Part shown: positions 56,445 through 64,000 of the stretch, piece by piece
Layout of the letters: each line of letters begins with the position of its first letter
How positions within the stretch are numbered: the first letter of the stretch is position 1
DNA from: Davidsoniella eucalypti
Taxonomy: Eukaryota; Ascomycota; Sordariomycetes; Microascales; Ceratocystidaceae
DNA length: 64,000 nucleotides
NCBI GenBank assembly: GCA_004009845.1
Contig: RMBW01000026.1
Span: 62,001-126,000 of the forward strand
Reading direction: 5' to 3'
The notes under the pieces: generated by a model
Databases searched by the model: none
What the model saw: only the letters and a program-made list of their open reading frames with translations
What the model was told of the DNA's origin: nothing
Translations under genes and position numbers: made by a program

Positions 56445-58933
56445 TTACATGACACTACCGGCCATGCCCATGAAGAGGGCTTGAATGGCCATAGATAGTG
56501 TCCAAAAGCCAACTTTTCGAAGTCTTCGTACGCGGTTATGTTGATCTTCGACATCACGTGCGAATGCATCGTAGGTTTCAGCCGAGAGATCATCCATCAG
56601 ACCGCAGTCCCATACGGTCCAAGAGCCACGGAAGTCGCTATGTCTCTTAACAAGACGGCAAGATATAGGAATGCAAGTGCGTTTGGCGTTGATATACGCA
56701 ACGATGGGGCGCACGAGAGCTTGGTTCACGTATGAAAGGTCGTTCTTAAATAGAGGAACACTTGCTTTCACATCGTTAAAGTGTATACGTAGATCAAATA
56801 GGGCATATCGGCGGTCATCCTGATTAGTCAGACTCGATAGTGGTGATATGCTATGATCAGAATGGTCGTGGTCATCTATGAAGTCAGGCGTGCGTGAAGG
56901 TAGTATGTATGACGACGGCACGGGCGACAAATGAGTCTCGGGATCTTTCGTTTCTTCAGCCTCGGGAACAGCATGGAGTGCGAAAGCGGGCTTATAAACA
57001 GCAGACAAGCCTGTGCGATCGAGAAGTTCGGGAGCTTCTTTCAAAAATCTCGCGCGGTTGGCAATGACGATCTCCTCAAGGTGATCATAAACATCGGACA
57101 CGACCTTGCTTAGACCTTCATCTTCGTCGGTTGGGAAGATGATGTCGGCTACTATGTCAACATTTCCTTCGTAGATCCAGCCAAAGGCTCCAGGGACACC
57201 ACGATTTAGATGGTCAATTTTGAGTCCATCGATGCGCATGCGGCTGACCTTTTTCCAGGCCTCTGGTGGACCGATACCAGCCATATGCGCACCAAGAGCA
57301 CCAATAGCAGCGGCGGGCCCAAATGTTTGGACTTGTCGGGGATGAATAGTGAATAGAGAGCCATCGATAGAGCCTGACATGTGATTGGCAGAGATAAAAT
57401 CATAGAATAGCCATTGCTTCCGAAGTTGAGGCAACTCGCAGGAGTATATGCTAACGGGGAAAGGTCGGAAGCCATCGGGATGATGAACAGTTACGAGGAA
57501 ATCCTCCATTTTGAAGGAAGCCAACTCAAAGTCGCCAGGCTGGTTTTCATAGCGATAGTTCAAGGGGTTTCCAAGATTATCGGGCCAACGAACCGAAGTG
57601 CGGTCAATTATGCCTCTAACGCCTTTGATTTCAACATCTTTTAGTAAACCCTTGCCATTCCACCATTTCAAAAATGAAAGCGTCACATTGACAGTTGACA
57701 TGGTAACATCGAATTGAGTGTAGTTTCCATCGTCGGTAGCGATAGTAACGAGCGTCACAGGTTCTTCCGACTGGCGTTCCGCAGCAGCCACAGCAGCGGC
57801 ATCTGAAGAAGAGCCCTTGCTAACCGAAGAAAGGACCTGTCCAGGGCGACGAGATACAAAAACATTGCGGAAAGATATCACACCGTCTTTCCACTTCGGG
57901 ACAATGGCAGATTCGAAAACTATGGTGACGCCAGCTGACTGAGTCAGATAATCGCCAATCCATTTAGCTAGGGTTTCTACAGAGAAGTTATCAATGTTAA
58001 TTGAAGATCCATCACCGATGCTCTTTCGCAAAATATAGTATATGCTTATGACGTACCCTGAGCAACCACAGTATTGATAGACCATATTATGATAGAGAAA
58101 AACGTCGTTGTTCCTAGTAAGATCCAAACAATGTGACCTAGCATAAACCAAGACACAAAGGCGCCCCATTCATCAGCATTCCAAGGGCGCATGCTACGAA
58201 TAGAAGCCCATTTGAACCTCACCGTGAATCGCTGCCAGAAGCCAGTTGCAGCAGCAAGAAGCTCCTCTTTTGAAGGGCGATTCATTATCTGGAGGTCCTG
58301 GAGAATTGGTAGGTTTGGCAAGTGTAGATACTTGGATACTTGATGTGCAATAGTCTCCGGGTTGCCATCAACATTCGAAGCTGGTGGGGCGGTGGCAGGA
58401 CCAACTGTATCTTTGGGTTTGGTAGATTTATCTTCAGTATCATTATTAGGCTGTGAGAGAGACTTTTCTTGAGGTTTTGACGAGTCCTTTGGTGTGTTGC
58501 TATAGTTTCGGCATACGTTTAGAAGAATATGGCTCGATGTACGATGAGAGATACGACAACCACGTGAAGCTGGTGCTAACATAGTGTGCCTGCGACCATT
58601 GACCGTTAAAACAGCAGTGGCCTGAGTAACCGGATGCCATTGGAAAGCTATGCTATGGCGAGACAACGGGCCGGCAAAGGTTGATATTGAGCGTGCTACG
58701 GATGGTTTCCGGGGTGCAAGAGACTGAGGGGCAACATGGCGGGGTGCTCGCGTGAGACTGCCATTATAGAGGTTTCGTCGAGGGACAAAAGCAAGAAGTG
58801 GTGCTCGAGAACTTTGTATGACAGCCGGCGAAGAGGCCGTGAGATTGTATTGAGAAGCAGTCTTTATGGCGTGATGTGCGGCATTGCTAATGTTAAAGGA
58901 AGCGAAGAAAACCGAGATCAAGCGGTTAGACAT
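56445..58933 (-). CDS. mitochondrial inner-membrane protein, Mdm31/Mdm32-like
   Basis: Protein needed in yeast for mitochondrial shape, nucleoid inheritance and phospholipid balance. Two exons, 58933-58057 and 57976-56445, give 802 residues. The intron runs from GTACGT at 58056 to TAG at 57977; I prefer this acceptor because it keeps frame and yields VVAQETLAKWIGDYL, as in the family. The N-terminus is Ser/Arg-rich with few acids (mitochondrial presequence), and a low-complexity linker follows. The first membrane segment (FMLGHIVWILLGTTTFFSII) lies near residue 265-285. The intermembrane-space domain has the diagnostic GVTIVFESAIVPKWKDG, NVFVSRRPG, VEIKGVRGIIDR and LFYDFISANHMSGSIDGSLFTIH. 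A second hydrophobic segment is at the very C-terminus. Confidence 0.92.
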
Positions 58934-60777
58934 CGTTTCGGGTCATGATCGTCCAGCTACAGCATTAGCAACTGGAAGTTGGGATAGGCGTCACAGACTG
59001 TTGATACAAGACGGTATCTTGTTGGGCTACCTCCTTCTAGCTAGCCACACTAAGGTGACTACGGGGAAAAGCTAGAGGCAGATAGATATTGAAAACCGTA
59101 GTTGTCGGGGTGTGTCGAGCTCAAAATTGATCGGAATTAAGAATCGAGTTGCAGCCGAGACTGTGGATTTATACAAGGCCTTGTAGAGCCAAATATTGAT
59201 CACAAATCACAGGCAACCAATGGCTGTAATCGGTGGTAAAAGGGTTTTTTTCAAAAGAGTGAAGATATATAGAAACCAAAGCTTGGCCAGAACAACGGAA
59301 AGAAATTACCAAAGACTCAAAAACCTAAAGGATATAAACACAATGAGGCTACGCTTTATAAATCAGTCTAGGAAACTGCTAGTTCGGTTTCGTAGCAAAA
59401 TAGGCCTTGTTTCCAAGCAAGGCGCCGAAAGCAACGGAACGAGGAAAAATAATCGCCCGCTGTTGACCTAAGATAGAGCCTTACAGTGCTACTCTCAAAA
59501 CAGCAACTATGTACATTATCGACTTTGATTCGATTCGTCTCTCGATTGCTTTAGGCTCAAAAGTAAGACTTGAAAACCCCAAGAAAAACTTCATACCCTG
59601 CAAGGTGCCACCCTTGAAGAAAGCTCCAGTGTGCCTATCGGACCAATAATAGCTACCGATAAGACCTACCCATACTCTTTTTTTTTTTCCAGCATTTAAA
59701 AGTTTGGTGGAACATCAACAAAGACTTGCCCCGCCAAAAGATTCAAGTTGATCCAAATTCAAAATCGATAATTTTCATTGTCGCTTGACTTGACACCCGC
59801 AAATCTTGGTGATAATGCAACAAGATGGCTGCTCCCTAGGGAAAACTCAGGCCAAACCTGGGAAAGGGAATGACAAAGAAAGAAAGGCCATATGCAACCC
59901 TAAAACCTAGGCAAAATAAAGGCACATATATAGCTATCAAAGCAATAGCTCCATAAGATGAATGAATTAAAAAAAAAATTAAAAAAAAGCTATCAAAGCT
60001 CCGTTTCCACCTTAATAAATATGACTTTTTTATAAAAAAAAGTTATACCTAATCATATATGTAAAAGGATTCGTAAAACACCCCAAAAATCTATAAACCA
60101 TCTATATGTAATTCATCCCATTAAATTCTTCTAAATAAGGGCTATTCTATTTTCGTTGTCATAAATCATGTAATCATACCAAAGCCTTTATAATGATTTT
60201 CATTGCCCTTACCCTCATGTTCGTTCAATAGTTATAACTAGTATAAGTTATAGAAATATACATAATACAGTAAAAGTCTGAATCTGATTTTAAGTTTTGA
60301 ACCATGTTGAACAGCTAGTCATCCATTTCATTAGGGTATTTACCTATTAGGGGTTGTTCTTATTTTCTTGTCACATGTCAAGTCACATAATAATACATAG
60401 AGTATGTATAGCTAAGCGAGGCTGAAGCTTATCAAACTTATCGGGCCAATTATAGAAAAAGACACCCCAGTAACGCCACCCAAAAACGCCACGCCACCGA
60501 AAATTCATCAAGAAATACGGAAACGAGGCTACTACTAAACTAAAAAAAAAATCACGTAATAGACCTGCGCAGAAAGAAGACCTAGTAGAAAGTTAAGTTT
60601 TCGCCTAGGCATAATAGTTACTTTTTTTTTCTCCAGATTCTACGCCGAAATCAGCTGCTCGACTTATTTGCCTAAAGAACCCCAGTTTTAATATCGACGA
60701 CACAAAAACTTATATACGCCATACATTTTTTTATTTCCTTATATTACACACCGACCAACTACCCCGTCCTCTTAATC
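58934..60777. other. divergent intergenic region (Mdm31 / Pno1)
   Basis: 1.8-kb AT-rich spacer serving two divergent promoters. Open frames present (for example 59196-59471) are Lys/Arg/Asn-rich by composition and match no family. Confidence 0.55.
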
Positions 60778-61906
60778 ATGCCTGCGCCTACCGCACTAAA
60801 GTCGGTGGAGGCCCCGGCCGGCGTTGATGCTGCTGCCGCCGCTGCTTTCTCTGTCGTCGAGGAAATCATGCAAGAGACCCAGAATGACGATGATCTGCTG
60901 CTCGATGGTGCCAACACTGCGATGCCGGTGTTCGAGGCTCAGAATGCTGTCGCTCAAACCGACGATTCCGACATGGAACTAGATGAGGATATTGAGGGTC
61001 GCCCACTCTTTGAGGCCGCAAAGGATGTCGTATGTCACCCCCATTACATATAACAGTATCTTTTTATATTTCAGGTCAATCGCATATCGTAGGCAAAGAT
61101 GACTACTTGTGATACGTCCAGAAACTACCTCCATATATCTTCACTGTCACTAACTAGCCTTTCTTCTCTTTTCGTAGGCCGCTGCTACCAGAATTCAGAC
61201 TCGCCAGGTCCGGATACCACCGCACCGTCTATCGCCACTCAAGACCAACTGGCCACGCATCTACCCTCCGCTCGTCGAGCATCTCAAGATCCAGACTCGC
61301 TTCAACACCAAGCGCAAGTCCGTTGAGCTACGCAACTCCAAACACACCACCGACCCTGGCGCACTACAAAAGGCCGAGGATTTCGTCAAGGCCTTTTCTC
61401 TCGGCTTCGAAATCGAGGATGCTATCGCTGTAAGTTACCATGATCCATGGACGAAACCAATAAATATATGTACAATAGTCCTAACAATCACGTAGCTTCT
61501 GAGATTGGAGGATCTGTACATTGAGACTTTTGAGATCAAGGATGTCAAGACACTACAGGGTGACCATCTTTCTCGTGCTATCGGCCGTATAGCTGGAAAG
61601 GATGGTAAAACAAAGGTATGTACCACACGTTACATGGTTCTCATTTACTCAAGACATGATGATATAATGCTCATCCACATTTCTTTTCTCCGAGCATATC
61701 TGCTAACATTTTCATGACAGTTCGCCATCGAAAACGCTACCCGCACCAGAATGGTCCTTGCCGATTCCAAGATCCACATTCTCGGTGCTTACAAGCCTAC
61801 TCAGATCGCCAAGGCCTGCGTTTGCGCTTTGATTCTGGGTAAGCAACCTGGTAAAGTGTACAACAACCTTCGTGGTGTTTCTGCTCGTATGAAGGAGCGT
61901 TTTTAA
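60778..61906 (+). CDS. Pno1/Dim2, KH-domain 40S ribosome assembly factor
   Basis: Nucleolar/cytoplasmic factor that binds the 3' end of 20S pre-rRNA and partners with the Nob1 nuclease and Dim1 methylase. Four exons: 60778-61029, 61178-61429, 61496-61615 and 61721-61906, all in phase 0, give 269 residues. After an acidic N-terminal arm comes TRQVRIPPHRLSPLKTNW, then WPRIYPPLVEHLKIQTRFN, TTDPGALQKAEDFVKAFSLGF, LRLEDLYIETFEIKDVKTL, and the KH-domain core GDHLSRAIGRIAGKDGKTK with FAIENATRTRMVLADSKIHI. These are near-invariant from yeast to human. Length is typical. The C-terminal exon ends in MKERF. Confidence 0.97.
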
Positions 61907-62926
61907 AGCCACTGTTTTTCTATTGATGCTCTCAAGCATCCTGAGAGTCGGTTAGCTTTAGATCGATTCACCAAAAAAGTTATTGTATCGTTTCTTCTTC
62001 TTCTTCTTCCGTTGGCTCGTAACTACATTTTTATGTGGGAAACAATAGTCAACCCTAACGACATCAACCCTTATACATTCATGACGAAACATGTTGCTTT
62101 CGGGAAAATCTGTTTATAGTGTGGATTTCTTCCCTACATTACGCATTATCTTTTCAGTTTCTTTTTTTTTCTTTGGGTATTAAATTTATTTTTTGTTTTA
62201 TTTATGGCGTATCTGGAGGGCTCATCGTTTGTCACTGACTTAGTAGGCGAATAAAATAAAAAAGGGTTTCACTGAGACTATGAAGTGAAATAAAACATTT
62301 AAAACAAGACCACGCAAATTATGTAACATTTCTAGACATTATATAATCTCTATCAATAGACAGCATCCAATTGAGTGGAGGCGTTTCAAACATCTCCGGA
62401 CATTTAAGCGCATTGATAAACAAATTGGTGACACAAAAGACAGATAGATATATGAACGTTGATGGTCATTCAAAAAGTTGCTAAAGTGAGTACTATCAAC
62501 TGAACTAAATGAGGAGCCGAGTGTTTAGGAGATTGCTCTATGCTAAACACCAATGAAGAAACACAAAAACAAACATGAGTAAACCGTAGACTAGTGATAT
62601 CGATATATGGAAGAAGAGAAACAAGTCTGACTAACAAAACAATGAACCAAAAACAAAATAAATAAATAAAAAACGAACCATCATAACAAATCGTGAGAGG
62701 ATATAAAACGGTGGGTTTGCTGCGAAGCAAGAAAAGAAGAAAGAAAAAACCTATTAAAGGCATAGTGTAGCACCAGACATATGGATGCATACGTTTAATA
62801 AAGGAAACAGGCACCATTTAACCTTGCAACGCGGCTAAAATCTAAGAACTAATCGTGTTTCAACACAGTAGAGTTTTTCACCATTTCAGGCGTGGTATGT
62901 TTTGCGTGTGTTGCAGTGTTGAACTG
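61907..62926. other. intergenic spacer between convergent genes
   Basis: AT-rich, with TTC repeats near 61994-62010; no gene supported. Confidence 0.6.
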
Positions 62927-63910
62927 TTAAATAGGGCTAGTAGGATGGCTGCGAACGACATTGCCGAGATCACCACTAGTGGTCCGACGCAGAGCCTGGG
63001 CCATAGTTTCCACACTTACTTCACTGTTACCAGTCGCAAAGTTGATAGATTGTTGCATAGAGACAGGGCTAGCCAAGGCCTTGCGCGAAGGAGACATGTC
63101 TAAGCCACGGAAAGATGCTTCAGCACCCTTCACAGAAGCAGTTTTGCTGGCAGCAGGAGAACCGCTCTGGCCCTGTGAAGACACAGGAGAGTGTATAGGC
63201 GATGCGGAGCGGATAGGAGATGTTGAGCGGTTAAGGCTGGATAATGACGTAAGACCGGCCATGTGGATAGAATCTTTGCTACTTCCCAAAATGGGGGAGT
63301 TAAGTTGCTCACCTTGAACAACGTCATGGAATGAGATGAAACTCAGGCGCCGCACGTCATTACTGCTGGCATCGAATGAACCGTAGTTGGAAGCATCATC
63401 CCCGTGTCCTCTATCTGACAAAGAGATGACTTCATCAGTCCAATATGAGGTCAAGTTGTCGTATGACAAAGCCATAGGGCTTTGCGGAATGCTGTTCGCA
63501 ACGGCATGGGCCGCTGATTGATGGCTATTGTGTGTGATGATCTCGACGGTCTCAGGGTCAAGCTCACGGTCAGTGATGGCCTCTGAAGAAGCATCTAGGA
63601 CTGATGGAATGTAGTTCTCGGTTTGGATATGAGTTGGGATGGGGGATCGTGGAATAATAACACTGTCCTGGACATCACGCTCGAAGATCTGGGAACGAGC
63701 GGGAGAGGATAGTCTTGGAGAGCTGGACATGGCGCGGTTTGGCGAGTAAGCACTGAAGAATCCCGTATCAGCCTGAGAAGGAGAGGCATTTGTACGAGTG
63801 AAAGAAGGCATGGTGCGAAGAGCAGTCGGAGTACGAACTTCGGACTGTTGGCCTGTATTCTTCATAGGGAGACTAGTAGTACGGATGTCGTTGGAAATTT
63901 GAGAGCTCAT
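62927..63910 (-). CDS. uncharacterised Ser/Pro-rich protein
   Basis: 327 residues, uninterrupted frame from the ATG at 63910. I do not recognise a domain. Composition is disordered: Ser, Pro, Thr and Asn dominate, with many Ser-Pro sites (SPNRA, SSPRLSSPARS, RSPIPT, STSPIRSASPIHSPVSS), which are candidate CDK/MAPK targets. One more ordered segment (about residues 185-205, RRLSFISFHDVVQGEQ) and the C-terminal SVETMAQALRRTTSGDLG look like conserved linear motifs; RRLSF and RRTTS fit basophilic kinase (PKA-type) sites. A role as a phosphoregulated scaffold is only a guess. The gene runs close to the right edge and may have upstream non-coding sequence beyond it. Confidence 0.75.
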   Translation of the reverse strand: MSSQISNDIRTTSLPMKNTGQQSEVRTPTALRTMPSFTRTNASPSQADTGFFSAYSPNRAMSSSPRLSSPARSQIFERDVQDSVIIPRSPIPTHIQTENYIPSVLDASSEAITDRELDPETVEIITHNSHQSAAHAVANSIPQSPMALSYDNLTSYWTDEVISLSDRGHGDDASNYGSFDASSNDVRRLSFISFHDVVQGEQLNSPILGSSKDSIHMAGLTSLSSLNRSTSPIRSASPIHSPVSSQGQSGSPAASKTASVKGAEASFRGLDMSPSRKALASPVSMQQSINFATGNSEVSVETMAQALRRTTSGDLGNVVRSHPTSPI

Positions 63911-64000
63911 GATGGTGTCGTACTGATAGTAACGATGAGAGTATTTGTGTGTAGTAGATCAACAAACAAATGCGACCTATATAGTTGTGTTTATACTATG

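Noticed and set aside
57977..58056. Reading straight through the Mdm31 intron, or using an acceptor near 58023
   Set aside because: The nearer acceptors break the frame after the phase-1 donor. The acceptor ending at 57977 keeps frame and restores the family sequence.
59196..59471. 91-codon Lys/Arg/Asn-rich plus-strand frame
   Set aside because: AT-rich intergenic composition between two divergent promoters; no motif or homology recognised.

Overview
The window is nuclear DNA of a filamentous ascomycete (Pezizomycotina). The basis is: short GT..AG introns (about 50-110 nt) in nearly every gene; fungal families such as a Bub2-type RabGAP, an Mdm31-type mitochondrial protein, an Izh3-type PAQR protein, a Zrc1/Cot1-type zinc transporter and a fungal AP-1-like bZIP factor; a nuclear tRNA-Val gene with an intron; and a LINE retrotransposon with reverse transcriptase plus RNase H. 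I cannot name the species from sequence alone.

Layout. A decayed AAA+ ATPase pseudogene lies at 440-1040. Then come a secreted protein resembling the fungal DUF7029/DUF7223 group (4009-5538, +), a vacuolar-type zinc transporter (8223-6421, -), a bZIP transcription factor (15591-17571, +), translation factor eIF3d (18270-20207, +) and a SulP sulfate permease (23786-21013, -). A repeat-bearing spacer follows (27651-28805). Next are a Bub2/Cdc16-type GTPase activator (29639-31409, +), a PAQR membrane protein (33911-32356, -), a THOC5-like mRNA export subunit (36132-36925, +) and a GT2-type glycosyltransferase (43348-45891, +). The 46.7-52.5 kb stretch is a cluster of same-orientation LINE copies directly upstream of the tRNA-Val gene (52560-52655, +). 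The right end holds a nuclear FKBP prolyl isomerase with a nucleoplasmin-like N-terminus (53786-55350, +), Mdm31 (58933-56445, -), the ribosome-assembly KH protein Pno1/Dim2 (60778-61906, +) and an uncharacterised Ser/Pro-rich protein (63910-62927, -).

The single-copy genes are ordinary housekeeping and transport genes with no evident functional clustering. They are separated by unusually long gene-free, AT-rich spacers (7.4 kb at 8224-15590; 6.4 kb at 36926-43347).

The most notable region is the LINE cluster. Two copies carry nearly identical open frames without stop-codon decay. One copy has an extra 870-bp segment encoding a zinc-finger plus PD-(D/E)XK-like nuclease ORF; the segment is bounded by an 8-bp direct repeat and is missing from the other two copies. 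The copy nearest the tRNA has a clean 13-bp target-site duplication 61 bp upstream of the tRNA gene, and the same target word recurs at other element junctions. This suggests repeated insertion at one site next to a tRNA gene.
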